DNA of 64,000 nt, from positions 248,001-312,000 of the forward strand of contig NZ_LKET01000029.1 of assembly GCF_001317355.1 (NCBI RefSeq). The letters are read 5' to 3'. The notes under the pieces were generated by a model. That model saw only the letters and a program-made list of their open reading frames with translations, was not told the DNA's origin and did no database searches. The translations under genes were made by a program, and so were the position numbers. The DNA comes from Oxobacter pfennigii. Lineage in GTDB: Bacteria > Bacillota > Clostridia > Clostridiales > Oxobacteraceae. How positions within the stretch are numbered: the stretch's first letter is position 1; the number at the start of each line of letters is the position of its first letter. Positions 18,387-28,478 of this stretch are shown piece after piece.

Positions 18387-19675
18387 TGGTTGAAACATTT
18401 ATTCAGAGCGTACTGGACGGACTTCTTCTATCCCTCTGCTGTCTTGGCCTTATGGGACGTGAGAAAGGGAAATTTGACTGCCTTCTGCCGTTCCTGTTTG
18501 CCGGTGTCTGCTTAGTGGTCCGCCAAGTCTTTGGATTTAGTACGGCAGATCTTGCTTATGCGGTTCTGCCGGTGAATACAGTTATCTCCTTTATGTTCCT
18601 CTTCTTAGCCGTACTGCTTATCAATAGTATCTGGTTTCAAAGGGTTGAAGGGCATGCCTTCTATGGAACCATTGCAGCATTCGCCCTTTATCTTCTATTA
18701 CGTGAGCTTTGTTTGGTAGTATTCTATCTGTGCGGTGTGGAGGAAACGGCATGGTTTCTCTATGTAAGCCGGGTACTTTCACTTATGCTTTGGCTGGCGA
18801 TTTGGGCTGTTGGAGTGCTGCGTTGGCTGAGGGAGCAATTGAGTGACGGCAGCCTGACTGTCCGTATTATCGTCAGTAATACAGCAATTTTGCTTCTCCT
18901 GATACTCGTGGTGTTTCGATTTGATCTATCTCTGATGTTCCGCTGGCTTCCCGTGACCGCAGGAACGCTGGCCCTATTGCTATTCGTGGATGGCATAGCC
19001 ATTTTAATAGAGCAGCATCGTATCCAATCGCAGCGGAGGACTAAGCTTCTGGAGCAATATCTTCCTCTCGTGGAGGAATTAATTGAACAGGTGCGAGCCC
19101 GTCAGCACGAGTTCAACAACAAAATGATGGCCGTTTCTGCGGCGATGGCTGCCGCAAATGATTTGGAAGAAGCTAAGTCTGATGTGGCATCCCTGCTGCA
19201 AAACGCGAAGCTGGACAGCATAGACCGTGAGCTTCTGAAGTGCGACAGCAAGGTCATTTGCGGAATGATTTTTGGAAAATCCAAGCAGGCTGGGCTTAAG
19301 TGCATAAGACTGGATGTATCGATGGCGGGCGCTTTCCTTCATCGCAGCCTTCCCGAAGCTGATTGGGCAGAAGTCATAGGTGTTTTGATTGACAATGCCA
19401 TTGAAGCCTCATCGCCAGGGGCTGTGCTTTATGTGAAAGCCGTGGAGGAAAACGGAGGACTCCTTTTTACCGTGTCAAATCCCCACCATGCTCTTTCCAA
19501 CGTGGAATTTGTTCAGATGTTCAAGCGGGGCTGGTCAACGAAGATAGCGTCTGGTCACGGCTATGGACTGTTTAATGTCCGCAGCATGGTAGAACGGTAC
19601 AAGGGAAAAATAATTGCCCGTAATGAGGCCATTGAAGGAACACACTACATTACCATAGGGGTACTTATTTCGTAG
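18383..19675 (+). CDS. GHKL sensor histidine kinase (AgrC-like)
   Basis: A 430-residue membrane kinase. Six or so hydrophobic segments fill residues 5-215, as in AgrC-type receptors. The phosphorylation helix follows, with R-A-R-Q-H-E-F-N-N-K-M, whose His is the likely phospho-acceptor. The GHKL ATPase domain has D-N-A-I-E-A-S-S (N box) and G-H-G-Y-G-L-F-N-V-R (G box). It lies in an ATGA overlap with the response regulator. Base composition is richer in G and C than in neighbouring housekeeping genes. No signal-peptide gene (agrD-like) is visible next to it. Confidence 0.88.
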   Translation: MMVETFIQSVLDGLLLSLCCLGLMGREKGKFDCLLPFLFAGVCLVVRQVFGFSTADLAYAVLPVNTVISFMFLFLAVLLINSIWFQRVEGHAFYGTIAAFALYLLLRELCLVVFYLCGVEETAWFLYVSRVLSLMLWLAIWAVGVLRWLREQLSDGSLTVRIIVSNTAILLLLILVVFRFDLSLMFRWLPVTAGTLALLLFVDGIAILIEQHRIQSQRRTKLLEQYLPLVEELIEQVRARQHEFNNKMMAVSAAMAAANDLEEAKSDVASLLQNAKLDSIDRELLKCDSKVICGMIFGKSKQAGLKCIRLDVSMAGAFLHRSLPEADWAEVIGVLIDNAIEASSPGAVLYVKAVEENGGLLFTVSNPHHALSNVEFVQMFKRGWSTKIASGHGYGLFNVRSMVERYKGKIIARNEAIEGTHYITIGVLIS

Positions 19676-19697
19676 AACATATCGCATATCAATGCAG

Positions 19698-19737
19698 GGG
19701 TTTTATGGGACCGAACCGTTTTGTTCCCGTAAAACCC
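19698..19737 (+). terminator. Hairpin between kinase and ABC genes
   Basis: Arms 19698-19710 and 19725-19737 form a 13-bp stem with one G-T pair. A later TCCCAT (about 19745-19751) could pair with the 5' arm instead, so conditional read-through is possible. Confidence 0.5.
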
Positions 19738-19806
19738 TTGTTTGTTCCCATACCATTGCTTTCATTAGTGAAAACCTTATACTGAGTAAAGAAAGGATGT
19801 GTAAAT

Positions 19807-20571
19807 ATGTTGCGAAATATTAAATTAGAAATAAAAAAAATAGCCAGCCCTGTACTTATCGCAATGGGTGTGCTGACGGTGCTTAACAGTGTACTCTCAT
19901 GCACACTTTACCGGGACTATACGGTTTACTTTGACATTGATGCCTGGGAGATCGGCACAGAGTTTTTAGGCCTTGTGTTTCCGCTTTTTGTAACCGTTCC
20001 AGTCTGCTGGGAGCTTTATTATGAGCGCAGGAATCATTTTCTTGTTTATACCCTCCCACGTATGGATAAGAGGCATTACCTTGGTTCAAAATGGTGCGCC
20101 TGCGCTTTGGCGGCGTTTCTGCTGATGTTTATACCCTATTTTATCTCGGCGGTTTTCGCCCTCTATGTGAAGTCCCCGGCCGTAATCTTGTTCCCCGAAG
20201 ATTATTATGGTCATATTTTTAATGACCTGTATACGCAAACACCCTTACTTTACGCCTTGTTGCTTTCACTCTGGAAGGGGCTTCTCGGCGTAATTACCAT
20301 GACCTTTGGATTTGTGCTGGCGCTCTATGGAAAGAACATTTTCGTTATCCTTACTGCTCCTTTTATCTATGTTATTTTAGAAAACTTTATCTGGTCGGTT
20401 ATGGGGCTTCCGATGTATCGGTTCGTTACAGCTTTCGAGCCGTCCAGCCTATCCATCGAAGCCATTCACGCCGGCTCTTTTATAGCAGGCCCGCTTCTGA
20501 TGTGCGGGGTGATCGTGCTCATCGCTCTCTATTACAGCAAGCTAAAAAAGCGGGCTGTCTATGAGGTATGA
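19807..20571 (+). CDS. ABC-2-type membrane protein 1
   Basis: A 254-residue polytopic protein with about six hydrophobic segments and a short basic N-terminus (M-L-R-N-I-K-L-E-I-K-K). The layout is that of an ABC-2 permease subunit: a large first outer loop, then V-C-W-E-L-Y-Y-E-R-R-N-H before the next span. The start is ATG 19807, with AAAGGATGTG upstream. It sits directly before a second permease-like gene and an ATPase gene, with only a few bases between them. I do not recognise a named family. Export of a peptide or lipid, or self-protection from one, is an inference from the Agr-like regulators in front. Confidence 0.78.
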   Translation: MLRNIKLEIKKIASPVLIAMGVLTVLNSVLSCTLYRDYTVYFDIDAWEIGTEFLGLVFPLFVTVPVCWELYYERRNHFLVYTLPRMDKRHYLGSKWCACALAAFLLMFIPYFISAVFALYVKSPAVILFPEDYYGHIFNDLYTQTPLLYALLLSLWKGLLGVITMTFGFVLALYGKNIFVILTAPFIYVILENFIWSVMGLPMYRFVTAFEPSSLSIEAIHAGSFIAGPLLMCGVIVLIALYYSKLKKRAVYEV

Positions 20572-20575
20572 TGCC

Positions 20576-22057
20576 ATGATACGACGTCTGTTACAGGAGG
20601 TTGGTAAAGGTAAGTTTTTACTTCTCTGGGGTTTGTCGCTTCTCTTTGGGCTCAGCGAGAGAACAGGACAAAACCTATTTTTACCGTTGCATGTTTTGGC
20701 TGTACTCAATGATCAGTATTATTTCATCTTTGCGGTTCTTCCTATCTTTTTGTTTTTTTGCGCCTCTGTTATGGAGGATGACGTACCTATGGTGCTCCTG
20801 CGTTATAGGACTTATGGCCGGTACTTTTATGTAAAATGGCGAGGGCTGGCTGTTCTGTCGGTGCTCCTCTGGATGGGGCAGATGCTAGCCATTATGATTT
20901 CCGGTTTTGGGCTTTCTATCAATGGAAGCTGGTACATCAGCGAGGGGCCGAAGGCGGACATCTTCCATTTGCTGCAGGGTATTTTCTTATATCCTGTAGA
21001 GGCGGTCTTCTGTTCTGCCGGATATTTATTGCTGGGATACTGGGTGATCGGATTGACGGCATTATGGTTGGGTCACTTCTGCCAGCGTTCATTGGCCGCC
21101 AAGCTTCTGATGGGGCTCTATCTCCCGGCTGTGGCATGGATCAAGCTACCTGCTATGTCCCGTCCGCCTTTTGTATTCTTTACCGGGATAAACCACTGGA
21201 TTCTGCTGCTCCATAATCTCACCGAGCCCTGGCGTACGATGGTTACTGCCGGAACAACGTTGGCGCTCATTATCGGTATGGTTTGGTCGGTTCGCTGGAA
21301 ATGGAGATGGCAGCCTAACCTGCCGAAATATAGGCAGACGGGCCTTGCCCGATATTACCGCCGACTCCTGTTTTCCAAACAAAATGTTCTGGCGCTGGCG
21401 ACAGTTATCTTCTTGCTTGCAATCTGGTCTTGGCTGCGCGGCGGTCCGCCGGCAGATGCAACCGACTGGCTCTTTCGGCTTTTTGCCGGACACGGCACCG
21501 GATACTTTTACCCAATGGGTTTTCTGTTTCTATTGGTGATAGATACACTTCCTCTCTGGCCGCTGTGTGTTTTATCAGAACAGGCGGCAGGAGAAAAAAC
21601 CGCTTTTTTAACAATTAGGTTGACCTGGCGGAGAGAACTAGTGGGGTCAATTTTGAACACTGCTTTCTTGTGGATTTTATTCTGCGGCTGCTTGTTAACA
21701 TTTGCAGCTGTAATTCCGCCCCTGATGCAGGATCAACCGGTTGACGTATGGTTAACGCTCACAGCGGTAGGCTTAAAGATATTGGATATATGCCTTCAGT
21801 TCCTATTGATTTTTGCAGCCCTTTGTCTGACAGGGCATACAACAATTGGCTTTATAGCCGTGGTGCTGATGCATTTTCTATGTGTCTTGCCAGTCTCATG
21901 GCTCCCTGTGGGATTATCAAGCATGCTTCGGTTGGCCCTGCCGCAAACTGGTGGAATTATTCCGCCGTGGACAGCTATCGGGCTTCTGTTGGGATTGGCC
22001 TTCGGGCTAATAATATGGCTGCACATTCAAGGTACAAAACTACTTTTTAATCATTAA
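20576..22057 (+). CDS. ABC-2-type membrane protein 2
   Basis: A 493-residue, strongly hydrophobic protein with about ten to twelve membrane segments and no soluble domain. It starts M-I-R-R-L-L-Q-E-V-G-K. I chose ATG 20576 because GAGGT (20563-20567) lies 8 bases upstream; an in-frame ATG at 20561 has no clear ribosome site and would overlap the previous gene. G+C content is clearly above that of the flanking secA region, which suggests acquisition by transfer. It is probably the second permease half of the transporter completed by the next gene. Confidence 0.75.
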   Translation: MIRRLLQEVGKGKFLLLWGLSLLFGLSERTGQNLFLPLHVLAVLNDQYYFIFAVLPIFLFFCASVMEDDVPMVLLRYRTYGRYFYVKWRGLAVLSVLLWMGQMLAIMISGFGLSINGSWYISEGPKADIFHLLQGIFLYPVEAVFCSAGYLLLGYWVIGLTALWLGHFCQRSLAAKLLMGLYLPAVAWIKLPAMSRPPFVFFTGINHWILLLHNLTEPWRTMVTAGTTLALIIGMVWSVRWKWRWQPNLPKYRQTGLARYYRRLLFSKQNVLALATVIFLLAIWSWLRGGPPADATDWLFRLFAGHGTGYFYPMGFLFLLVIDTLPLWPLCVLSEQAAGEKTAFLTIRLTWRRELVGSILNTAFLWILFCGCLLTFAAVIPPLMQDQPVDVWLTLTAVGLKILDICLQFLLIFAALCLTGHTTIGFIAVVLMHFLCVLPVSWLPVGLSSMLRLALPQTGGIIPPWTAIGLLLGLAFGLIIWLHIQGTKLLFNH

Positions 22058-22070
22058 GGAGGATTTTTAT

Positions 22071-22715
22071 ATGAGTGCAATTATTTATTTGGATCGGGTG
22101 AGTAAGAGCTTTTCAGGTCATCGTGTTTTAACAGATGTTTGCCTTGCAGTTGAGGGGGGAACCACGGTAGGCATTGTAGGAGCAAATGGAAGCGGCAAAT
22201 CCGTCCTTTTTAAATTGGTTTGCGGATTTGTAAGTCCGGACGGCGGACGGTTAACTGTGCGCGGCAAGCCTCTGGGTAAAGACCGTGATTTCCCGGAGAA
22301 TGTGGGTGTTCTGATCAATGAACCTGGGTTTATCGGCCTCTATACAGGGCTGCAAAATCTCCGCTATTTGGCGGGAATTCGGGGTGTGATTGGGGAACAG
22401 GAAATTCGTACCGCCATGCAAAAGGTAGGGCTGGATGCAGAGAATCCCACAAAGGTCGAGCACTATTCTCAAGGGATGAAACAGAAACTGGCTATTGCGC
22501 AAGCCATTATGGAAAACCAGGATATCTTGATTCTGGATGAGCCCTTCAACGCCCTGGACTATAAAACATACAACGATATAAAGGAAATTATCCGTATTCT
22601 TCAGGCCGAAGGGAAAACGATAATGATGACCTCTCACAATTTTGAAGATTTAGAGACTCTTTGTGATAAGATTTATACGCTTGATGAGGGAAGGCTAAAT
22701 ATATTAACAAAATGA
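22071..22715 (+). CDS. ABC transporter ATP-binding protein
   Basis: A 214-residue ATPase subunit. It has Walker A (G-A-N-G-S-G-K-S), a signature of the form Y-S-Q-G-M-K-Q-K (a variant of LSGGQ common in ABC-2 and bacteriocin-immunity exporters), Walker B (I-L-I-L-D-E-P-F-N-A-L-D) and the switch histidine in M-T-S-H-N-F. The ribosome site is a full AAGGAGG before ATG 22071. It is the last gene of the regulator-kinase-permease-permease-ATPase operon. It most resembles ATPases paired with ABC-2 permeases for peptide export or immunity; the substrate is not determinable. Confidence 0.88.
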   Translation: MSAIIYLDRVSKSFSGHRVLTDVCLAVEGGTTVGIVGANGSGKSVLFKLVCGFVSPDGGRLTVRGKPLGKDRDFPENVGVLINEPGFIGLYTGLQNLRYLAGIRGVIGEQEIRTAMQKVGLDAENPTKVEHYSQGMKQKLAIAQAIMENQDILILDEPFNALDYKTYNDIKEIIRILQAEGKTIMMTSHNFEDLETLCDKIYTLDEGRLNILTK

Positions 22716-22837
22716 AAAACAGAAAAGAATCCGCAGTTAAACCCTGCCTTTAGGATGCCCTATTATTTATCTTTGAATAATTGAAACTAAATGGGGTATA
22801 GTTTTATGTATATAAATAGAAGTTAATATTGGGTTAA

Positions 22838-22866
22838 TTGATAAAAGAAATTAACAATGCTATAAT
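22838..22866 (+). promoter_or_regulatory. Sigma-A-type promoter of secA
   Basis: TTGATA (22838-22843), 17-base spacer, TATAAT (22861-22866) with a TGC extended -10, 38 bases before the start codon. Confidence 0.75.
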
Positions 22867-22903
22867 GTATAAGTTAATAGAACTAAAGTGAGAAGGTGTA
22901 TAG

Positions 22904-25408
22904 ATGGGTAGCATTCTTGAAAAGATATTCGGAAGTTACAGTGATAAAGAAATTAAAAGGCTCATGCCTATAGCAGACAAAATAGAATCTTTAAAGGATA
23001 CTTTTACGAATATGTCCGATGAAGAACTAAGGGGAATGACACAAAAATTTAAAGATAGATTGGCAAATGGCGAAACTCTGGATGATATACTTCCCGAGGC
23101 TTTTGCTGTTGTAAGAGAAGCTGCAGCAAGGGTCCTTGGAATGACCCATTTTAAGGTGCAGCTCTTAGGAGGCATAGTGCTTCACCAGGGGCGTATAGCC
23201 GAAATGAAGACAGGTGAAGGTAAAACTCTGGTGGCAACCCTTCCGGCATATTTAAATGCCTTATCAGGCAAGGGAGTACATGTAGTTACGGTGAACGACT
23301 ATCTTGCAAAGCGTGACAGCGAGTGGATGGGTCAGATATATAAGTTTTTAGGCTTGACTGTAGGCTGCATTATTCATGATCTAAAGCCGGAAGAAAGAAA
23401 AAATGCATATAACTCAGATATAACATACGGTACCAATAACGAGTTTGGCTTTGACTATTTAAGAGACAACATGGTCATATATAAGGAAGAAATGGTTCAA
23501 AGGGACCTTAATTTTGCCATAGTGGACGAAGTTGACTCCATATTGATAGACGAAGCCAGAACACCTCTTATAATATCCGGTGCCGGTGAAAAGTCCACTG
23601 AAATGTATAAGATCGCCGATGCTTTTGTAAGAACCTTAAAAAAGACGGAAGACTACGAAGTGGATGAAAAAACCCGCAGCGTTTCCATGACGGATAGCGG
23701 CGTAGTTAAGGCAGAGAGATTCTTCAACCTTGAAAATTATGCCGATGCTCAGAATATGGAGATACAGCACCATGTAATGCAGGCATTGAAAGCCCACAAC
23801 CTCATGAAGCTGGATACAGATTACGTAATAAAAGACGGTGAAATAATCATAGTAGATGAATTCACCGGACGTTTGATGTATGGAAGAAGGTACAGCGATG
23901 GCTTGCATCAGGCAATTGAGGCCAAGGAACATGTAAAGGTTGAGAGGGAATCAAAAACTCTGGCAACCATTACATTCCAGAATTACTTCAGAATGTATAA
24001 GAAGCTGTCGGGTATGACAGGTACCGCTTTAACGGAAGAGGAAGAATTCAGAACCATTTATAACCTTGACGTTATAGTAGTGCCTACTAATAAACCCATG
24101 ATAAGAAACGATAAGCCCGATCTTGTATACAAGAGTGTAAAGGGAAAATACAATGCAATCATAGAAGAAATTGCAGAAACATATAAACAAGGACAGCCGG
24201 TTTTGGTAGGTACCATAAGCATTGAAAATTCCGAGCTTTTATCTTCAATGCTAAAGAGAAAAGGCGTACCTCATCAGGTGTTAAATGCCAAGTACCACGA
24301 TAAGGAAGCAGAAATCATATCCCATGCAGGCGAAAAAGGCATGGTTACCATAGCGACAAACATGGCAGGCCGTGGTACCGACATTAAGTTGGATGATGAA
24401 GCAAAAACCTTAGGCGGTTTAAAAATAGTAGGTACCGAGAGACATGAATCCAGGCGTATTGATAACCAGCTTCGCGGACGTTCAGGACGTCAAGGGGACC
24501 CGGGAGAGTCTAAATTCTATATATCCTTAGAGGACGATTTAATGAGGCTCTTTGGTTCCGATAAGATCAAAGGCTTGGTAGAAAGACTGGGCCTTGAAGA
24601 AGATCAGCCTATAGAAGCTAAAATGCTCTCAGGGGCTATAGAAAATGCACAGAAAAAGGTTGAAGGAAACAACCTTGATATAAGAAAGAACCTTTTGCAG
24701 TATGACAACGTAATGAATACACAAAGGGAAATAATCTATGCTCAGAGGAGACAGGTGCTTCAGGGTGAAGACCTGAAAGAGCAGATGATTTCAATTATAA
24801 AGGACGTAATTTCCGCCTTTGTTGATGCCCATACCGGCGGCGGAAAAAATTACGATGATTATGATCTTGCGGGAATAATCAAGTATTGTCAGGACATATT
24901 CCTTCCAAAGGGTCAGCTGACTGAAAAGGATTTGGAAGGCCTTGATAGAGAAGAAATCAAAGAAAAGCTTGAAGAGATAGCAATAAGCCTGTATGAGAAA
25001 AAAGAAGAAGAGTTTACTCCTGAACACATGAGGGAAATAGAGAGGGTAGTCCTTCTTCGAACAGTTGATACAAAATGGATGGACCATATAGATGCCATGG
25101 ACCAGTTAAAGCAGGGTATAGGCTTAAGAGCCTACAGGCAGAGAGACCCGGTCCAGGAATATCAGTTTGAAGCCAGCAATATGTTTGATGAAATGATTTA
25201 CAATATCAAGGAAGATACCATAAAGATGCTGTACCATGTCAAGGCAGAGAGGGCTCCTGAAAGGGAGCGTGTGGCAGAACCCGTTACCACTAACCATGAT
25301 GACAGCATAAAGAAAAAACCCATAGTAAAAGAAAAGACTGTTGGTAGAAACGATCCTTGCCCCTGCGGCAGCGGTAAGAAATACAAACAGTGCTGTGGAA
25401 AAGCCTAA
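22904..25408 (+). CDS. secA: Preprotein translocase ATPase SecA
   Basis: The 834-residue motor of the Sec pathway, driving preproteins through SecYEG. It contains [11 protein letters not shown] (Walker A, about residues 102-112), [27 protein letters not shown] and [10 protein letters not shown]. The C-terminus ends in a SEC-C zinc motif ([15 protein letters not shown]), which binds zinc and SecB or ribosomes. The length fits Firmicute SecA1. It starts at ATG 22904 behind a good promoter and ends at a palindromic terminator. Confidence 0.97.
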   Translation: MGSILEKIFGSYSDKEIKRLMPIADKIESLKDTFTNMSDEELRGMTQKFKDRLANGETLDDILPEAFAVVREAAARVLGMTHFKVQLLGGIVLHQGRIAEMKTGEGKTLVATLPAYLNALSGKGVHVVTVNDYLAKRDSEWMGQIYKFLGLTVGCIIHDLKPEERKNAYNSDITYGTNNEFGFDYLRDNMVIYKEEMVQRDLNFAIVDEVDSILIDEARTPLIISGAGEKSTEMYKIADAFVRTLKKTEDYEVDEKTRSVSMTDSGVVKAERFFNLENYADAQNMEIQHHVMQALKAHNLMKLDTDYVIKDGEIIIVDEFTGRLMYGRRYSDGLHQAIEAKEHVKVERESKTLATITFQNYFRMYKKLSGMTGTALTEEEEFRTIYNLDVIVVPTNKPMIRNDKPDLVYKSVKGKYNAIIEEIAETYKQGQPVLVGTISIENSELLSSMLKRKGVPHQVLNAKYHDKEAEIISHAGEKGMVTIATNMAGRGTDIKLDDEAKTLGGLKIVGTERHESRRIDNQLRGRSGRQGDPGESKFYISLEDDLMRLFGSDKIKGLVERLGLEEDQPIEAKMLSGAIENAQKKVEGNNLDIRKNLLQYDNVMNTQREIIYAQRRQVLQGEDLKEQMISIIKDVISAFVDAHTGGGKNYDDYDLAGIIKYCQDIFLPKGQLTEKDLEGLDREEIKEKLEEIAISLYEKKEEEFTPEHMREIERVVLLRTVDTKWMDHIDAMDQLKQGIGLRAYRQRDPVQEYQFEASNMFDEMIYNIKEDTIKMLYHVKAERAPERERVAEPVTTNHDDSIKKKPIVKEKTVGRNDPCPCGSGKKYKQCCGKA

Positions 25409-25535
25409 GACACAGTAATGCTCGGTCAAATTTGACCGAGCATTTATTACGTTCAACATGGACTAATCTAGCGAGTGAAAGTTCCGAGCGCAGGTTGATA
25501 GCGCCAGGCACATAAGGTGCTTCCACTGTTTTCAT
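25290..25535 (-). CDS. Doubtful small ORF behind a good ribosome site
   Basis: An 81-codon leftward frame begins at ATG 25535 with TGGAGGT seven bases upstream. Its first 30 codons ([20 protein letters not shown]-...) lie in the secA-hom gap; the rest crosses the secA terminator and runs antisense to the secA 3' end. The later part is cysteine- and arginine-rich and unprotein-like. It may be the 5' remnant of a lost gene or an artefact. I do not recognise it. Confidence 0.25.
   Translation of the reverse strand: MKTVEAPYVPGAINLRSELSLARLVHVERNKCSVKFDRALLCLRLFHSTVCISYRCRRGKDRFYQQSFLLLWVFSLCCHHG
25417..25444. terminator. Palindromic terminator of secA
   Basis: Fourteen bases (25417-25430) are exactly mirrored by 25431-25444, giving a long stem with a minimal loop and a short T-rich tail. 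Confidence 0.75.
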
Positions 25536-25692
25536 TTTCTTACCTCCAACTTAGCTTTTCCTTAAATTTACTGACAAACTTAAAACTTTTTTTCTATTAT
25601 ATAAGACCGGATAAGTCTAAAAAAGTTACGTTAATTTCAGGTAATATGTTTAGTTGTTGTATTAGCATGGAATAAAACTAGATAAGTATGGC

Positions 25693-25720
25693 TTAACTTT
25701 ATAAAATTATAGAGTATAAT
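25693..25720 (+). promoter_or_regulatory. Possible promoter of hom
   Basis: TTAACT (25693-25698), 16-base spacer, TATAAT (25715-25720), 35 bases before the start codon. The -35 matches four of six consensus bases. Confidence 0.45.
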
Positions 25721-25754
25721 TATAGAATAAAACTAATATACGGAGGTGAAATCC

Positions 25755-26789
25755 ATGAGGATTGCATTAATAGGCTATGGAAACGTCGGAAAAGCTTTTT
25801 TAAAATTGCTTTGCAAAAAGGAAGAATATCTGAAGGCAGAGGGAATAGATATAAAGGTTAACTACGTTGTGAGCAGTAAAGGAGGGGTGTATAATCCTGA
25901 TGGCATAAATATAAAGGAGCTGGATGATTTTATAAAAACCGAAAAGGATATAACCAAATATCATAAGGGCGGCGGAAGTGACGTATCCTTCTCCACGGTT
26001 TTAAAAAATAAAGATGTGAATACGGTTATTGAAACAACTACTACAAATAAGGAAACGGGAGAGCCAGGTATGACTCACATAACCCTATCACTAGAGAGCG
26101 GTTTTAATGTAGTAGTCTCCAATAAAGGTCCAATAATGCTGGCCTATAAAAAGCTATACGGCCTGGCAAAAAAGAACAATGTTCAGTTAGGCATTGGTTG
26201 TACAACGGGAGGGGCTCTGCCTTCAATAAACGGAGGGATAATTGAACTGGCAGGAGCTGAAATTATGTCCATCGAAGGGGTACTGAACGGCACTACAAAT
26301 TATATATTAAATGAGATGGAAAAGGGCGAAACTACATATGAAGAGGCATTAAAAAATGCACAATCCCTTGGAATTGCAGAGGCCGACCCTACCATGGATG
26401 TGGAAGGCTGGGATACTGCAACAAAGCTTTTGATACTTACCAATGTTCTTATGAATAAAGAAAATACTTTAAATGACATTGAAGTCGAGGGTATAACATC
26501 AATAACTCCTAAAATGATAAACGAAGCATTAAAGCAAGGAAAAAAATATAAGCTTATAGGCAAGACTATAAATAAAGACGGAGAAGTAAATATGTCCGTA
26601 AGGCTTGAATTATTGGGCAGCGAGCATCCACTGTACAGTGTGGACGGAAAAAATAAATCCATAAGATATGTTTCCAATACATTAGGAGACCTTATTATAT
26701 CCGGTGGGGCATCTGGGCTGGAGGCTGCGGCAGCATCGGTTTTAAGGGATTTGATAAACATATACAGGGGTTATAAATATGTAAGGTGA
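25755..26789 (+). CDS. hom: Homoserine dehydrogenase, short form
   Basis: An enzyme reducing aspartate semialdehyde to homoserine for threonine and methionine synthesis. The 344-residue protein opens with a Rossmann I-G-Y-G-N-V-G-K-A-F motif. It has the catalytic-domain markers V-V-S-N-K-G-P, G-V-L-N-G-T-T-N-Y-I-L and G-I-A-E-A-D-P-T-M-D-V-E-G-W-D-T-A-T-K. It ends at about residue 344 and lacks the C-terminal ACT domain of feedback-regulated forms, so threonine inhibition is not expected. I chose ATG 25755, with GGAGGTGA (25742-25749) upstream; GTG 25746 lies inside that site. Confidence 0.9.
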   Translation: MRIALIGYGNVGKAFLKLLCKKEEYLKAEGIDIKVNYVVSSKGGVYNPDGINIKELDDFIKTEKDITKYHKGGGSDVSFSTVLKNKDVNTVIETTTTNKETGEPGMTHITLSLESGFNVVVSNKGPIMLAYKKLYGLAKKNNVQLGIGCTTGGALPSINGGIIELAGAEIMSIEGVLNGTTNYILNEMEKGETTYEEALKNAQSLGIAEADPTMDVEGWDTATKLLILTNVLMNKENTLNDIEVEGITSITPKMINEALKQGKKYKLIGKTINKDGEVNMSVRLELLGSEHPLYSVDGKNKSIRYVSNTLGDLIISGGASGLEAAAASVLRDLINIYRGYKYVR

Positions 26790-26868
26790 TGCTTATACAG
26801 GTAAAACTTTATTACATGATATATATAATGTATAATGGTATTGTTATTTTTTTAAAGGGGATGATATT

Positions 26869-27994
26869 GTGATTGAACTGGATAAATATAAAACGGAGCT
26901 TAATTCAATCGAAAATACACTGGAAGAATTGAGGGCTTCTCTTTGACCCGCCATCAATTTTAAGGCAAATAGAAGATTATGATTTTAAGATGTCTGAGCC
27001 GGATTTCTGGAATGACATCGAAAGAGCTCAGTCCATACTTCAGGCATCAAAGACACTAAAATCAAAAATAGAAAAATATGATAGCTTTGTAACAAAATTT
27101 GAGGACTTTAAAGTTCTTCTTGAAATATGTGAAGCAGAGGAAGACAAATCCATGCTCCCCGAAGTAGAGGGAGAATTTAAAGGTTTGATAAATGACCTGG
27201 AAAGCTTCAGAATTGAAACGCTTTTAACCGGAGAATACGATAAAAACAACGCCATACTTGCACTCCATGCAGGAGCAGGCGGAACCGAGGCTCAGGATTG
27301 GGTATCCATGCTTTATCGTATGTATGTAAGATGGGCGGAGGGTAAAAGCTTTAAAGTAGAAACCATAGACTATCTGGCAGGAGATGAGGCCGGCATAAAA
27401 AGCGTAACCATAAAGCTTACAGGAGAAAATGCTTATGGCTACCTTAAATCAGAAAAGGGAGTACACCGATTAGTGAGAATTTCACCTTTTGATGCGGCAG
27501 GAAAAAGGCATACCTCCTTTGCATCCTGTGAAGTGCTGCCGGAGCTTACAAAAGACCAGGACATTAATATACGTCCGGAGGATTTGAAAATCGACACATA
27601 CCGTTCCAGCGGCGCCGGCGGCCAGCACGTTAACAAGACGGAATCAGCTATAAGGATTACCCATTTACCGACAGGAATAATAGTTGCATGCCAGAATGAA
27701 AGAAGCCAGCACTCTAACAAGGAAACGGCAATGAACATGCTGAAGGCAAAGCTTCTTGAACTAAAAGAAAGAGCCCATATGGAAAAGATTGAAGATTTAA
27801 CCGCAGATCAGAAGGATATAGGCTGGGGCAGCCAGATAAGGTCCTATGTATTCCAGCCCTACACTATGGTCAAAGACCACAGGACAGGCGCAGAGGTCGG
27901 AAATATAAATGCAGTTATGGACGGAGACATAGATATATTCATAAACGCCTATCTTAAAGGCCAGGTAGCGTCTGGGAAGGATGATATATTATAG
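26869..27994 (+). CDS. prfB: Peptide chain release factor 2, programmed +1 frameshift
   Basis: Terminates translation at UGA and UAA codons. The gene starts at GTG 26869 and reads 25 codons to CTT-TGA (26941-26946). After a +1 shift it continues from GAC 26945 to 27994, giving 374 residues. A GAGGG at 26931-26935 is the internal Shine-Dalgarno sequence that stimulates the shift. When RF2 is scarce the ribosome slips past the UGA, an autoregulatory loop known from E. coli. The catalytic GGQ falls at residues 250-252 in S-S-G-A-G-G-Q-H-V-N, and the codon-recognition motif is S-P-F in R-I-S-P-F-D. The shift makes the gene appear as a frame opening only at ATG 26990. Confidence 0.95.
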
Positions 27995-27999
27995 CCTCA

Positions 28000-28380
28000 A
28001 AAGCGCAGCTTGTCTGTGCTTTTTCCCTTATTAAGGCATCAAAACGAGTTTTGGACAAGCTGGAAATTGAAAACCGCACATTTAAAGATTACTTCAAAAG
28101 AAAGAGAAGAATCTTATTGATAAAATTGTCTTAAGAGAAGCTATAATAAATGCCATAGATTCAAATGAAGCTCCGCCTAAAATAGAAATATTCTCTGATA
28201 GATAGAAATAACGTCTTCAAGCGGGCTTAGTTCAGGGAATGACTGAGAAGGAGTTCTTCAGCGGATATTCTGCACCAAGAAATAAGGAATTAATGAGAGT
28301 TTTCAAAGATATTCACTTGGTTGAGCAGTTAGGCTCCGGTATGATATCATTGATAAACTCAAGGAAAAGCTAGTAAAATC
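28000..28380 (+). pseudogene. Decayed ATP-binding regulator (AAA_4 / HATPase_c_4 type)
   Basis: Between prfB and cwlD the DNA still encodes recognisable pieces in shifting frames. They are K-R-V-L-D-K-L-E-I-E-N-R-T-F (about 28040-28083), L-R-E-A-I-I-N-A-I-D (about 28130-28160), P-P-K-I-E-I-F-S-D-R, then Q-G-M-T-E-K-E-F-F-S-G-Y-S-A-P-R-N-K-E-L-M and V-E-Q-L-G-S-G-M. These match the C-terminal half of RecG-like ATP-binding transcriptional regulators. Stops and frameshifts interrupt it, the expected sequence between the second and third pieces is shortened, and the N-terminal DNA-binding half is gone. Confidence 0.75.
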
Positions 28381-28478
28381 AGAAATCTGTATTTAAAAGG
28401 GATAAATATATTCCGTAAAGAGGACCAGCTTTCGCCATAATATGGAGAGGCTGTTTTTATATGCTTTTATTTTAAGGT

